From Microcella indica (GTDB lineage Bacteria; Actinomycetota; Actinomycetes; Actinomycetales; Microbacteriaceae), in the NCBI RefSeq assembly GCF_013414345.1, contig NZ_CP058670.1, forward strand, positions 372,001 to 436,000: 64,000 bases of DNA, written 5' to 3'. The first letter of the stretch is position 1, and every line of letters starts with the position of its first letter. The notes below the pieces were generated by a model that did no database searches, had not been told where the DNA came from, and saw nothing but the letters and a program-made list of their open reading frames with translations. Of the stretch, positions 22,355-31,928 are shown piece after piece. The translations under genes and the position numbers were made by a program.

Positions 22355-24763
22355 TCAGCGCCGCGAGAGCAATGCCCGCAGCCCCGCAACCGGTTGCCGG
22401 TTCGCGAAGGCGAGCACGGCATCCACGTGCTTCCAGGCGACGCGGCCGCCCGACATCTGCGCGAGGCCGCGCACCGGCAGCTCGTCGACGGAGCGCTCGA
22501 GCATCGCGATCGTCGCCGGGTCGGCGCGGTCGGCGTCGCTCACCGGCATTGCCCGGCGCAGGCCCGCGCGCAGCCCGCGGCCCACGAGGGTCGCGCTCAG
22601 GTCGCCGATCGTGGAATCCCGCGTGAACGGGCGGTCGGCCTTCGGGGCCGGGATGCTGCGCCCCAGCCGAGCGGAGAACGAGGCGTCGCCTGCCGCCACC
22701 GCCGGGGTGCTCGGCGGCTCCACCGAGTCGACCGCGTCGCCCTCGAGCCGCACCGCGAGCGTCGCCTCGATGCGCTCCACCGAGCGGCCGACCTCCAGGT
22801 CGACCTCCCCGCGGGGCAGGGCCCAGTCGTGCCGGCGCACATCCCAGAACGCGAGGTCGTCGGCGCGCACCTCGACCTCGACCCGGCGGCGCTCGCCGGG
22901 TGCGAGGGTCACGTGCGCGAAGCCGACGAGCTCGCGGCGCGGGCGCAGCACGACGTCGCTGCGGTCGTGCGCGTACACCTGCACGACGTCGCTGCGCGCG
23001 CGGTCGCCCGTGTTCTCGACCTCCACGGCGACCGTGAGGCTGCCGCCTGGCGCGAGGGCGTCGCTCGAGGCGATCGCGCTCGACCACGCCGTGCTGCCGT
23101 AGCCGAGTCCGTGGCCGAACGGGTACTGCACTGCCACGCCCGCGGTCGTCGCGTGCCGGTAGCCGACGAAGAGACCCTCGCGGTACTGCACCTGGTGGGG
23201 GCCGCCGGGAAAGTACGGGTCGGCGGCGATGTCGTCGAGGCTCGCGAACCACGTCTCGGTGAGGCGCCCGGCCGGCTCGACCTCGCCGAGCAGCAGGTCG
23301 GCGACCGCGCCGCCCGATGCCTGACCGCCGAGGTGGGCGACGACGATCGCGTCGACCTCGTCGCGCCACGGCAGCGCGACGGGCGAGCCGAGGCTCAGCA
23401 CGACGACCGTGCGGCGGGCGACCCCCGCGACCGCGCGCACGAGGGCGTTGTGCTGCTCGGACAGCTCGAGTGTGTCGCGGTCGAAGCCCTCGCTCTCGGC
23501 GGTCGGCGGGAGGCCGACCATGAGCACGGCGACCTCCGCATCGCGTGCCGCCGCGACCGCCTCCGCGAGGAGGACCGCGTCGGTTTCCGAGCCCGCGGGA
23601 CTGGCGCCGAGGTCGTACCCGGGGGCGTACGTCACGTCGACGCCCGCCGTCGCGAATGCCTCGCGCGCAGTGGTGAGACGGGTCGGCGTGACGAGCGAGC
23701 TGCCGCTGCCCTGGTAGCGCGGCGACTCGGCGAAGGCGCCGATGAGGGCGATCCGACTGTCGCGCGCGAGGGGCAGAGCGCCCTCGTTGCGCAGCACCAC
23801 GGCGCTCGTGGCGGCGGCGCGGCGCGCTAGGGCGTCGTGCGGCTCGAGCAGGGCATCCATCGTCTCGATCGGGGCCGCGGTGCGCGCTCGCTCGGCGCGA
23901 CGGGCGAGGGCGGCGACGCGGCCGGCGCTGCGCGCCACATCCACGATGCTGAGCCGCCGCTCGTCCACGGCGGCGTGCACGAGCGGCTCGGTGCCGGCTC
24001 CGCCGGGCATCTCGAGGTCCATGCCCGCCGCGATGCCCGCGACGCGATCCGCCTCGGCCCCCCAATCGCTCATGACGAGCCCCTCGAAGCCCCACTCCGA
24101 GCGCAGGATCGTCGTGAGCAGCTCGCGCGAATCGGTCGCGTGCTCCCCGTTCACGAGGTTGTAGGCGGCCATCACGGTCGCGGGGGAGGACTGCTTCACG
24201 GCGCGCTCGAAGCCGCGCAGGTACAGCTCGCGCAGGGTGCGCTCGTCGACGATCGCGTCAATGACGAAGCGGCGGTGCTCCTGATTGTTGACGGCGAAGT
24301 GCTTGAGGCACGCACCGACGCCCGTGGTCTGGATGCCGCGCACCGACGCCGCCGCGAACGTGCCGGCCAGCAGGGGGTCCTCGCTCGAGTACTCGAAGTT
24401 GCGCCCACACAGCGGGTGGCGCTTGAGGTTCAGTCCCGGCCCGAGAACGACGTCGACGCCGAGGGCGCGCGCCTCGCGGCCCACGGCGGCACCGAGCTCC
24501 TCGAGCAGGGCGGGGTTCCAGCTCGCGGCGGTTGTGACAGCGGTCGGGAAGCACGTGCTGGGCGTGCTGCTCACGAGCCCGAGATGGTCACCGCCCTCGG
24601 GTTGCGCGCGAATACCGTGCGGCCCATCGCTGAGCATCGCCTGCGGGATGCCCCGCTCGGGCAGCGCGCGGGTGCGCCAGAAGTCGGCTCCGCTCAGCAG
24701 CGAGACCTGCTCGGCCAGGCTCAGCTCGCTCACGTCGTGATCGGTGGAGTGGTCGGTCGTCAC
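22355..24763 (-). CDS. Glycoside hydrolase family 3 (beta-glucosidase-type)
   Basis: An 802-residue GH3 enzyme. The (alpha/beta)8 domain has [24 protein letters not shown] and [12 protein letters not shown], with nucleophile D233 in VMSDWGA. The alpha/beta sandwich and a C-terminal fibronectin III-like domain ([19 protein letters not shown]) follow. No signal peptide is present, so it is cytoplasmic and probably cleaves imported beta-linked glucosides. The stretch 30 bp upstream contains a TetR gene and, facing it, an MFS transporter, suggesting a sugar-use cluster. Confidence 0.92.
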   Translation of the reverse strand: MTTDHSTDHDVSELSLAEQVSLLSGADFWRTRALPERGIPQAMLSDGPHGIRAQPEGGDHLGLVSSTPSTCFPTAVTTAASWNPALLEELGAAVGREARALGVDVVLGPGLNLKRHPLCGRNFEYSSEDPLLAGTFAAASVRGIQTTGVGACLKHFAVNNQEHRRFVIDAIVDERTLRELYLRGFERAVKQSSPATVMAAYNLVNGEHATDSRELLTTILRSEWGFEGLVMSDWGAEADRVAGIAAGMDLEMPGGAGTEPLVHAAVDERRLSIVDVARSAGRVAALARRAERARTAAPIETMDALLEPHDALARRAAATSAVVLRNEGALPLARDSRIALIGAFAESPRYQGSGSSLVTPTRLTTAREAFATAGVDVTYAPGYDLGASPAGSETDAVLLAEAVAAARDAEVAVLMVGLPPTAESEGFDRDTLELSEQHNALVRAVAGVARRTVVVLSLGSPVALPWRDEVDAIVVAHLGGQASGGAVADLLLGEVEPAGRLTETWFASLDDIAADPYFPGGPHQVQYREGLFVGYRHATTAGVAVQYPFGHGLGYGSTAWSSAIASSDALAPGGSLTVAVEVENTGDRARSDVVQVYAHDRSDVVLRPRRELVGFAHVTLAPGERRRVEVEVRADDLAFWDVRRHDWALPRGEVDLEVGRSVERIEATLAVRLEGDAVDSVEPPSTPAVAAGDASFSARLGRSIPAPKADRPFTRDSTIGDLSATLVGRGLRAGLRRAMPVSDADRADPATIAMLERSVDELPVRGLAQMSGGRVAWKHVDAVLAFANRQPVAGLRALLSRR

Positions 24764-24792
24764 GGGCGCTCCTCAGTGCTGGTCGGTGGTGC

Positions 24793-25413
24793 TCAGCGTG
24801 ATTCGGGGGTGCTGAGCAGGCGCAGCAGCGCCGACAGGTGGGCGGGCATGTCGACGCTGTCGTCGTACAGCCACTGGGCCTGCAGACCGTCGATGGCAGC
24901 GAGCACGAGCGCGGCGGCCTGCTCGGGCTCGACATCGGCGCGCACGCTGCCGGACTGTTGCAGGCGCGCGACGGCGGTGGCGAGCATCCGCCGTAGCCGC
25001 GCGTAGCGCTCGGCGAAGAAGTCGTGGGCCGCGTGGCCGTCGTCGACGCCCTCGGTGGCGAGGTGGGCGAAGAGCCGCACGAGGCCTGCGCTCTCGGCGT
25101 TGCGGCGCACGACCGCGAGCAGTGGCTCCGCGAGCTCGTCGAGGGTCGGGTCATGGTCGTCGAGAGAGGCTGCGAGCGCGTGCTCGTCGACGCCGCCGCT
25201 GTCGAGCTCGTCCCGCCGACGCAACGCCTCGACGAGCAGCTCGTCCTTCGACGCGAAATAGTGCAGGAGCCCGTTGGAGCTCATCTGCACGGCGTCCGCG
25301 ATTGCGGCGACCGTCGCCCCGGCGTAGCCCTCGGCCGCGATGACGCGCAGGGCGGCGTCGAGAATCTCGCGGCGTCGCTCGACGCCCTTCGCGTAGGGGC
25401 CGCGGGTGCTCAT
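24793..25413 (-). CDS. TetR-family transcriptional regulator
   Basis: A 206-residue TetR protein starting MSTRGPYAKGVERRREILDA. The N-terminal helix-turn-helix is AAEGYAGATVAAIADAVQ and the remainder is a helical ligand domain. It lies upstream of the GH3 gene on the same strand and is divergent from the MFS transporter with an 87-bp gap, so it probably regulates both. The likely ligand is the sugar or product handled by this pair, but that is inference. Confidence 0.87.
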   Translation of the reverse strand: MSTRGPYAKGVERRREILDAALRVIAAEGYAGATVAAIADAVQMSSNGLLHYFASKDELLVEALRRRDELDSGGVDEHALAASLDDHDPTLDELAEPLLAVVRRNAESAGLVRLFAHLATEGVDDGHAAHDFFAERYARLRRMLATAVARLQQSGSVRADVEPEQAAALVLAAIDGLQAQWLYDDSVDMPAHLSALLRLLSTPESR

Positions 25414-25500
25414 GGTGGGCGATGCTAGCGCTTGCGCGCGAAAACCGCATCCCATACTGTTTTGGCAGCGCGACGGTGCGCGACGAGAGTGAGCGAGACG

Positions 25501-26793
25501 ATGACGTCGACGACGAACACGGGCCCTGAGTCGGTCGGGCCCGAGCAGGAAGCGCCCGCGGCGACGGGCACCGCGCGGCCGGGCATCCAGGGCCCCCTGC
25601 GGCGCCTGCTGCTGTGGTTCCTGCCCGGCACGCTCAGCATATACGTGCTGTGGGGAGCGATCCCCACGATTCTGCTTCCCCTCCAGGTAGAAGACATCGA
25701 CCCGGCGGCGAAGGTCGCCAACCTCGCCCTCGTGACGACGATCGGAGCCTTCGCCGCGATGGTGGCCCAGCCCATCGCGGGGCGCATCAGCGACCGCACG
25801 CGCACACGCTACGGCCGCCGCGCCCCCTACCTCGTCGGAGGAGCGCTCATAGGCGGGCTTGCCCTGATCGCACTCGGGTTCTCGAGCTCCCTCATGCTCA
25901 TCACGCTGTGCTGGGTGCTCGTGCAGATCTCCTTCAACATCGTGCAAGGGCCCTTCACGGCGATCCTGCCCGACCGCGTGCCCGCCGCCGTGCGTGGCAC
26001 CTTCGCCGCCGTCATCGGCTCGATGACGATGCTCGGCGCCATCGGCGGGGCGATCCTCGCCTCGAGCCTCGCCGAGAGCATCCCCGTCGCCTACCTGCTG
26101 CTCGCGGGGTTCGCGATCGTCGTGCTCACGAGCTTCGTGATCGCCAACCCCGACCCGGACAACCGTGGCGAACCGGCGCCGCCGTTCCACGTGCGCAGCT
26201 TCCTCTCGACCTTCTGGGTCAACCCCATCGCCCACCCCGACTTCTTCTGGGCGTTCACCGGCAGACTGCTGCTGTACACGGGGTACTTCGCCGTCTCCGG
26301 CTACCTGCTCTACTTGCTGCAGGACTACATCGGGCTCGGCGACGACGCCGTCGGCCTCGTGCCGCTCGTGACCGCGGCCGGTCTGCCCGCCATCGTGCTC
26401 TCGATCGCCATCTCGGGCCCGTGGAGCGACCGAGTCGGGCGTCGCAAGCCCTTTGTCGTCGCCTCGTCGCTGCTCGTGGGCGCCGCCCTCATCGTGCCGT
26501 GGGTGTGGCCCACTCTCGAAGGCATGATCGCCTTCTCCGTGCTCGCCGGGCTCGGCTTCGGCGCCTTCCAGGCCGTCGACACGGCCCTTGTCTCGCAGGT
26601 GCTGCCGAGCGAGCACGCCCACGGCAAGGACCTCGGGGTCGTCAACATCGCCGCAACGCTGCCGCAGACCCTGGCCCCCGCAGTCGCGGGCAGCATCGTG
26701 CTGCTGTTCGGGTTCGCCGCACTCTTCCCCTTCGCGATGGTGCTCAGCGTGCTCGGGGCGATCGCCGTTCTGCCGATTCGCTCCGTGCGGTGA
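25501..26793 (+). CDS. MFS transporter, glycoside-cation or sugar symporter-like
   Basis: A 430-residue membrane protein with about twelve hydrophobic segments starting at the ATG at 25501. The MFS inter-helix motif is GRISDRTRTRYGRRAPYLVGG, with a matching second-half motif (SGPWSDRVGRRKPFVVASS). The pattern RTRYGRRAPYL is seen in GPH-like and MFS sugar symporters. Paired with the GH3 enzyme and the divergent TetR, it most likely imports a glycoside. It ends 12 bp before the convergent small gene at 26806. Confidence 0.88.
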   Translation: MTSTTNTGPESVGPEQEAPAATGTARPGIQGPLRRLLLWFLPGTLSIYVLWGAIPTILLPLQVEDIDPAAKVANLALVTTIGAFAAMVAQPIAGRISDRTRTRYGRRAPYLVGGALIGGLALIALGFSSSLMLITLCWVLVQISFNIVQGPFTAILPDRVPAAVRGTFAAVIGSMTMLGAIGGAILASSLAESIPVAYLLLAGFAIVVLTSFVIANPDPDNRGEPAPPFHVRSFLSTFWVNPIAHPDFFWAFTGRLLLYTGYFAVSGYLLYLLQDYIGLGDDAVGLVPLVTAAGLPAIVLSIAISGPWSDRVGRRKPFVVASSLLVGAALIVPWVWPTLEGMIAFSVLAGLGFGAFQAVDTALVSQVLPSEHAHGKDLGVVNIAATLPQTLAPAVAGSIVLLFGFAALFPFAMVLSVLGAIAVLPIRSVR

Positions 26794-26805
26794 GGCGCAC
26801 CGTCG

Positions 26806-27063
26806 TCAGAAGTCGAGCTCGAGGCTCTGAGCCCACCCGTTCTCGGGCGGCACCATGTCCAGTATCGGTTCTGACTGCGTGATCATCGCCCGCGAGTGCG
26901 GCGTCACGAGCACCTCGAAACTCTGGCCGCGCGTGTCGTCCACGTGGATGAAATTCCCGCCGCCGCGGACCGCCTCGACTATCTCTTCGGTGAGCGCCGC
27001 GACATCGATGTCGTCCCGCAGGGGGATGCGGTGCTCGTTGATCGTCAGTGTCACTGTCGTCAT
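26806..27063 (-). CDS. Small conserved protein, beta-rich
   Basis: An 85-residue protein (MTTVTLTINEHRIPLRDDID, then VEAVRGGGNFIHVDDTRGQS). Its layout, two strands, a helix with EEIVEAVRGG and then strands, resembles the product at 28456-28662 (EEIATILATGAPGWLRVNHG). It is 76 bp downstream of the DUF7882-type gene on the same strand. No function is recognised; the acidic C-terminus has no catalytic motif. Confidence 0.6.
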   Translation of the reverse strand: MTTVTLTINEHRIPLRDDIDVAALTEEIVEAVRGGGNFIHVDDTRGQSFEVLVTPHSRAMITQSEPILDMVPPENGWAQSLELDF

Positions 27064-27139
27064 GGATGCCTCCGTCCGCGGGCCACGCTAACCCGTCAGC
27101 CTGACGAGGGACACACCTTGCTTTTTCGACGGTGAACGG

Positions 27140-27445
27140 CTAGCCGTCCTCGTGCTCGGGAGGCTCCTCGCTCAGGTGAACTCCGCCGGTTGCGGAGGAC
27201 AGGATGAGCGACTCGACCCACTCGCGGTTGATGGCGGGTGCGCGCGATCCCGAGTAGCTGATGTGGATCGGCACGCCGTTATCGATCCACAGCGCGTGGC
27301 GACCGCTGCCTGCCGACGATGGCAGCGACCAGGTCAGGAAGAAGTTCTCGCCACGCCGGAGCTTCGTGCTGATGACGATCTGCACGTGCGCGAGCACGCG
27401 GTCGTCAAAGGAGAACTCGTCCATCTCGTACCGCAGTGTCCCCAT
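27140..27445 (-). CDS. DUF7882-type small protein (member 1)
   Basis: A 101-residue protein starting MGTLRYEMDEFSFDDRVLAH. It contains the family pattern LAHVQIVISTKLRRGENFFLTW and RHALWIDNGVPIHISY, shared with the product at 28662-28979. Proteins of this kind are common in Microbacteriaceae and are often mislabelled ATP-dependent DNA ligase. No ligase motif (KxDG) is present. The function is unknown, and the abundance of aromatic and basic residues hints at nucleic-acid or membrane binding. Confidence 0.75.
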   Translation of the reverse strand: MGTLRYEMDEFSFDDRVLAHVQIVISTKLRRGENFFLTWSLPSSAGSGRHALWIDNGVPIHISYSGSRAPAINREWVESLILSSATGGVHLSEEPPEHEDG

Positions 27446-27488
27446 GATTCCGATCCCCCTGACATTCGGTGAGTGCGACCGCCGCAGC

Positions 27489-28319
27489 TCACAAGTGCTT
27501 GCCCCCGGTGACGGGCACGACAGCTCCCGAGATATACGAGCCGCCGTCCGAGGCGAGCAGAACGTACGTCGCCGCGAGCTCCGCCGGTTGACCGGCGCGG
27601 CCGAGCGGCGTGTCCTGCCCGAACTCCTCCAGCTTTCCCTCCGGCCAGTCTGTAGCAGGAATGAGCGGAGTCCAGATCGGGCCGGGAGCGACGGCGTTGA
27701 CACGGATGCCGCGTGGGCCCAGGTCATCGGCGAGTGCGCTCGTGAACGCGACCTGCGCCGCCTTGGTCATCGCGTAGTCGACGAGGCCCGCCGAAGGATT
27801 CGCCGCCTGGATCGACGACGTCGTGATGATGCTCGAACCCTCGCCGAGGTGCGGCAGAGCTTCGCGCGTAAGCCACATGAGCGAATACAGGTTGGTGCGG
27901 AAGACGCGGTCGAACTCCTCGGTCGTGATGGCGTCGAAACTCTCGCGGAACTGCTGGTACGCCGCGTTGATGACGAGGATATCGAGCCCGCCCAGGGCGT
28001 CGACCGTCGTCGCGATGATCATGCGGCAGGCGTCCTCCTGCTGAACATCAGCGGGGATGAGCGTCGCCCTGCGCCCGGCCGCCTCGATCTGGTCGGCCGT
28101 GACGCGTGCGTCCTCCTGCTCTTCGGGCAGGTAGACGATCGCGACGTCGGCCCCTTCGCGTGCGAACGCGATGGCCACCGCGCGACCGATGCCTGAGTCG
28201 CCTCCCGTGATCAGGGCGCGTCGGCGGTTCAGCTTGCCTGCGCCGACGTAGCTCGACTCGCCGTGGTCGGGAGTCGGCGTGGTCGCCGTCGTCGTGCCGG
28301 GTTGCTCTTGCTCTGCCAT
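27489..28319 (-). CDS. SDR-family oxidoreductase (glucose/aldehyde dehydrogenase-like)
   Basis: A 276-residue short-chain dehydrogenase. I choose the ATG at 28319 because AGGAG lies 6 bp before it. The dinucleotide motif is ALITGGDSGIGRAVAIA, the catalytic serine is in SIITTSSIQA, and Tyr-X3-Lys is DYAMTKAAQ (Y with K three residues on). The C-terminus has PLGRAGQPAELAATYVLLAS and YISGAVVPVTGG. The N-terminal 40 residues form an extension typical of YhdG/YghA-like enzymes. It reduces or oxidises an aldehyde or ketone; the substrate is unknown. It sits between the two DUF7882-type gene pairs. Confidence 0.9.
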   Translation of the reverse strand: MAEQEQPGTTTATTPTPDHGESSYVGAGKLNRRRALITGGDSGIGRAVAIAFAREGADVAIVYLPEEQEDARVTADQIEAAGRRATLIPADVQQEDACRMIIATTVDALGGLDILVINAAYQQFRESFDAITTEEFDRVFRTNLYSLMWLTREALPHLGEGSSIITTSSIQAANPSAGLVDYAMTKAAQVAFTSALADDLGPRGIRVNAVAPGPIWTPLIPATDWPEGKLEEFGQDTPLGRAGQPAELAATYVLLASDGGSYISGAVVPVTGGKHL

Positions 28320-28455
28320 ACGGGGCTCCTGACTACCCTCGAGATACTCGACGAGCACTCAGAGTCTACGCTGGCATGGCCCCCGTTCGGGGGACAACAT
28401 TTCCGGGCCCCCTTGACAGCGGGCGCTCAGGAAGGGCGGGGCCCAGAAGAGCGGG

Positions 28456-28662
28456 TCACTCCGGATCGCTCGAGTCGACGAGGCCGATCGGAACGCCGCG
28501 GTCGACGAGGATGTCGGCCTTCTGCAATTGGCCTCGGCCGTGGTTCACGCGCAACCAGCCCGGCGCTCCCGTCGCAAGAATCGTGGCGATCTCCTCCTGA
28601 AGCTCCGTCGCGTGGCGGGCGACGACGTACTCTTTGCCGTCGTAGTGGATGGTCGTGCGCAT
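28456..28662 (-). CDS. Small protein paired with a DUF7882-type gene
   Basis: A 68-residue protein (MRTTIHYDGKEYVVARHATE, then ILATGAPGWLRVNHGRGQLQ). It begins at the last base of the upstream stop codon (28662-28664), so it is coupled to the DUF7882-type gene. The strand-helix-strand layout resembles the product at 26806-27063. Function is unrecognised. Confidence 0.62.
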   Translation of the reverse strand: MRTTIHYDGKEYVVARHATELQEEIATILATGAPGWLRVNHGRGQLQKADILVDRGVPIGLVDSSDPE

Positions 28663-28979
28663 CAGGACTCATCCTCGCTCGGCACGGGCGGCTCGGGAAG
28701 GATGTGGAGCCCCGCGGGAGTGTTGGCCGAGAGCATGAGGTCGTCGACCCAGGTGCGGTTGATCGACGGGGGCCGGCTGCCGAAGAACTTGAACGAGATC
28801 GGAATCGTCGGGTGCACCCAGATCACGCTGCGGCCGTTGCCGATCGAGGCATCGTCCTTCCAGCTGAAGTAGAACGCCTCGTTGCGGCGCAGCTTCGCAC
28901 CGATCACGATCTGCAGGTGCGCAAGCGTGCGGTCATCGAAGTCGGCCGACAACGTCGAGTCGTAGGTCAGTGTGCCCAT
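28662..28979 (-). CDS. DUF7882-type small protein (member 2)
   Basis: A 105-residue protein beginning MGTLTYDSTLSADFDDRTLA. The core LAHLQIVIGAKLRRNEAFYFSW and VIWVHPTIPISFKFFGSRPP parallels the one at 27140, so the two are paralogues. It is the first gene of a pair with the 68-residue protein, overlapping by one base. No catalytic motif is visible. Confidence 0.75.
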   Translation of the reverse strand: MGTLTYDSTLSADFDDRTLAHLQIVIGAKLRRNEAFYFSWKDDASIGNGRSVIWVHPTIPISFKFFGSRPPSINRTWVDDLMLSANTPAGLHILPEPPVPSEDES

Positions 28980-29084
28980 GGTGCCCCCCGGTACTGGGTT
29001 GATGTGTGAGCATGTCTAGCGGGTGGAGCGCCTCGGCGGCAAGTTGCGTCGCTCACCACGACAGGCAGCTCTCGGCCGGCGATC

Positions 29085-29780
29085 TCAGTGCAGCAGCACC
29101 TCGAGAGCCATGCCCGGGCAGGGGTGCCGCTCGAAGGCGTCGAGGTCGCTTCCCCGCAGGGTGTCGCCGGTCTCGCGTCGCGCATCGGTCGACAGCAGCA
29201 CGCGCCCGACGCCGTTGATGATCGTCACGTGGGCGTCGAAGACGGCGAGCCGTGGCGTGAGGTCGTGCTCGACCCTGTCGATGAGCAGGTCGAGCCCCGC
29301 GACGCCGACGAAGTCGTCGTCGATGGCGACGGGAGCGGCGACCGTGATCGTGTACTCGTCGCTGCACAGGTAGTCCACGTAGGGGCCGGCGACGTGCGCC
29401 TCGCCCGTCGCCTGCGGCACCCGGTACCACTCGAGCTCGCTGTAGTCGATGTGCTCCTTGTTGACCGACTGGCTCGCGAGCACGAGCTTGGTGCGCTCGG
29501 CGCCCTGCCACCAGGCGAGGTGGCTGCCGGCGTCGGCGAGCGAGTCGAGGGCGGCGATGAAGCCGGCTCCGTACACGGGCAGCTCGAGCGAGTCGAAGGT
29601 GCGGTGCGCGTAAGGCTCGACGAGGTCGTCGAGCTTCTCGCTCGTGAACGGCCCGGCAGCGCGTGCCGCGGCGATGTCGGCGGCGAGCAGCGGCTTCCAC
29701 GACTCGAGACTGGAGATCGCGCGGCCGAAGTAGTCTGCGACGAGTTCGACGGGGGACTGGGTCACGGGAATCGTCGTCAT
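29085..29780 (-). CDS. Stand-alone Cache-domain protein
   Basis: A 231-residue protein with an Asp- and Tyr-rich sensor fold (GPYVDYLCSDEYTITVAAPV, then DDDFVGVAGLDLLIDRVEHD) matching Cache domains, which bind small ligands such as amino acids and amines. No signal peptide, membrane helix or output domain is present, so it is a stand-alone cytoplasmic ligand-binding protein. It is encoded next to the GntR regulator and near the polyamine-type importer operon. The start at 29780 (MTTIPVTQSP) follows a GGAGG-like sequence. The likely role is ligand sensing or buffering; that is inference. Confidence 0.75.
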   Translation of the reverse strand: MTTIPVTQSPVELVADYFGRAISSLESWKPLLAADIAAARAAGPFTSEKLDDLVEPYAHRTFDSLELPVYGAGFIAALDSLADAGSHLAWWQGAERTKLVLASQSVNKEHIDYSELEWYRVPQATGEAHVAGPYVDYLCSDEYTITVAAPVAIDDDFVGVAGLDLLIDRVEHDLTPRLAVFDAHVTIINGVGRVLLSTDARRETGDTLRGSDLDAFERHPCPGMALEVLLH

Positions 29781-29859
29781 GGTCGGGGCCTCCAGGTCGG
29801 TCGCAGTGCGCTCGTGGTGGGGAATGCTATCGATGCTCGGGATGCCCGGCCACCGTCGC

Positions 29860-30639
29860 TCATGACGCACCCAGCGTCTCGCGCAGGTCGATGAGCCACT
29901 CGACTGCGTCACGCACGGCTGCGCGGCTGAGGTGGACGGCGGTCGTGGGGTCGCCGCGCTCGACGGCGTCGAGCAGAGCCCAGAATCGCTCGCGCGTGGC
30001 GGTGCGCCTCTCGGGCTCGCGGTCGGCGAGGGCGAAGAGCGGTGAGAGCTCGGCCTGCAGTCGCATCTGCTCGCGCGTGAGCCGGGCCGACTGGCTGAGA
30101 GCGGAGAGCTCGATCTGGGCATCGTCGCTCGCCCTCCTCCAGTCGATGGGGTCGGCGGGGTCGACGCGCTCGAGGCGCTGACGGATGAGGGCGATCTCGC
30201 TCGGGTCGGCGCGACGGGCCGCCAGTTCGACCGCGGCGGCGGTGATCGTCGCGTAGTGCGTCGCCGCGTCTCGGAGGGCCACGCGCGAGGTCGCGGCGAG
30301 CGCGTCGAGGGCGAACGTCGTGGGGTCGGCTGTGTCGGCGACGAAGCTGCCGCCGTGTCGCCCACGGCGGGTGGTGATGAGCCCACGCTCCCGGAGGGCG
30401 AGGAGCGCCTCGCGCGCGGTGGCGGGGGCGACTCCGAAGGATTGCGCGAGGTCTGTCTCCGCGGGGAGCCGCTCTCCGGCGTGAAGCACTCCGCCCATGA
30501 TCGCGTCGGCGATGCGCCGTTCGACGAGGGCGGCGCGCCCCTGATCGCCGATCGGCTGAAACACCGCTCGAACGAGGCGGTGGGGTCGCCCGGATCGCCC
30601 GGAGCTCTTCTGCCCAGCGGGGGGAGGGGGTACGACCAT
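29860..30639 (-). CDS. GntR/FadR-family transcriptional regulator
   Basis: A 259-residue regulator. The N-terminal GntR winged helix has ERRIADAIMGGVLHAGERL, LAQSFGVAPATAREALLAL and RGLITTRRGRHGGSF. The FCD-type helical effector domain follows. I start at 30639 (MVVPPPP); a basic, proline-rich N-terminal extension of about 30 residues precedes the domain. It is divergent from the ABC importer operon, with a 166-bp intergenic region that should contain the operator, and 79 bp upstream of the Cache gene. It likely regulates the importer and catabolic operon in response to its substrate. Confidence 0.87.
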   Translation of the reverse strand: MVVPPPPAGQKSSGRSGRPHRLVRAVFQPIGDQGRAALVERRIADAIMGGVLHAGERLPAETDLAQSFGVAPATAREALLALRERGLITTRRGRHGGSFVADTADPTTFALDALAATSRVALRDAATHYATITAAAVELAARRADPSEIALIRQRLERVDPADPIDWRRASDDAQIELSALSQSARLTREQMRLQAELSPLFALADREPERRTATRERFWALLDAVERGDPTTAVHLSRAAVRDAVEWLIDLRETLGAS

Positions 30640-30805
30640 GCCCTCATTGTGACGTACGCACCCCGGTGCGGGGCCGCGAACCGACAGCCGCGAACGATAC
30701 GTCGATGACGCGGTTCCGTTACACACTGGAAATAAAAGCTATGAAACTATATCTTTAGAGGTTAACGCCTCGATCCAATGACGCTCGTAAGGAGTCCCCG
30801 CGCTC

Positions 30806-31882
30806 ATGCCCGGTACTGAAAGCCCCGCTGCCACCCTCGATTCGGACGCTCCCGCGAGTGTCGACTCCGGCGTCGAGCTGCGCGGCGTCGCCAAGCACTA
30901 CGGCGACACGGTCGCCGTGACCGACCTCGATCTCGTGGTCGAGCCTGGCGAGTTCTTCTCCATGCTCGGGCCCTCGGGGTCGGGCAAGACGACCGTGCTG
31001 CGCATGATCGCGGGCTTCGAGGACGTCACGCGCGGGCAGATCCTGCTCGACGGGCAGGACGTCACCTCGGCGGCGCCGTTCGACCGCACCGTCAACACGG
31101 TGTTCCAGGACTACGCGCTGTTCCCGCACATGACGATCGCGGAGAACGTGGCCTACGGCCTCCGAGTGCGCAAGACGCCCAAGAGCGAGATCTCGCACCG
31201 GGTTGCGGAGGCGCTCGAGCAGGTCAAGCTCGCGCACGTTGCCGACCGGCTGCCGCACCAGCTCTCCGGTGGCCAGCGCCAGCGCATCGCGCTCGCGCGC
31301 GCGCTCATCCTGCGTCCTCGCGTGCTGCTGCTCGACGAGCCGCTCGGCGCCCTCGACAAGCAGCTGCGCGAACAGATGCAGATCGAGCTCAAGCAGATTC
31401 AGCGCGAGGTGGGCATCACCTTCATCTTCGTGACGCACGATCAGGAGGAGGCGCTCACCCTCAGCGACCGCATCGCGGTCTTCAATGAGGGTCGCGTTGA
31501 GCAGGTCGGCACTCCCCGGGAGGTCTACGAGTACCCCGGTACCGCGTTCGTCGCGAGCTTTCTGGGGCTGTCGAACCTCATCCCCGCCCCGCTCGCCCGC
31601 GAGCTCTGCGGCGCGACCGCCGCCCTGAGCGTGCGCCCCGAGCGCGTGCGCGTCACGGCCCCCGATGACCTTCCGCGCGAGAACGAGACGAGCGTGCGCG
31701 GAACGATCAGCGAGACCGTCTACACCGGCCCGACGACGCGCTACATCGTCGAGACCGAGTTCGGCCTGCAGCTCATCGCCGAGCGCCACAACGACCACGC
31801 CCCCGACGACACCTCGGCGTTCCACCGCGGCGACCCTGTGCGTGCCGTGTGGTTCACCGAGCACGCCGCGATCGTGCCCTGA
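30806..31882 (+). CDS. potA: Polyamine-type ABC importer ATPase (PotA-like)
   Basis: A 358-residue ABC ATPase. It has Walker A GPSGSGKTT (K61), the signature LSGGQRQRIALARAL, Walker B VLLLDEPLGALD, the H-loop VTHDQEEAL, and a C-terminal TOBE domain (SVRPERVRV). The layout matches PotA/FbpC-type importers. It is the first gene of a seven-gene plus-strand series with the binding protein and two permeases, and faces the GntR regulator. It powers uptake of a polyamine-like or other small cationic solute. Confidence 0.92.
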   Translation: MPGTESPAATLDSDAPASVDSGVELRGVAKHYGDTVAVTDLDLVVEPGEFFSMLGPSGSGKTTVLRMIAGFEDVTRGQILLDGQDVTSAAPFDRTVNTVFQDYALFPHMTIAENVAYGLRVRKTPKSEISHRVAEALEQVKLAHVADRLPHQLSGGQRQRIALARALILRPRVLLLDEPLGALDKQLREQMQIELKQIQREVGITFIFVTHDQEEALTLSDRIAVFNEGRVEQVGTPREVYEYPGTAFVASFLGLSNLIPAPLARELCGATAALSVRPERVRVTAPDDLPRENETSVRGTISETVYTGPTTRYIVETEFGLQLIAERHNDHAPDDTSAFHRGDPVRAVWFTEHAAIVP

Positions 31883-31928
31883 GACCCTTCCCCGCCCTGC
31901 ACCACCCCACAGAAGAGAGAGAACAGCC

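Noticed and set aside
22355-24095. Long shadow frames in the GH3 and LLM region (for example 21300-24095 read as one protein)
   Set aside because: The GH3 frame itself has the family motifs; the overlapping frame joins unrelated Arg-rich sequence to the LLM enzyme start at 22298.
27140-27445. Annotating the DUF7882-type protein as an ATP-dependent DNA ligase
   Set aside because: It is 101 residues long and has no KxDG nucleotidyltransferase motif; the ligase name is a database habit.
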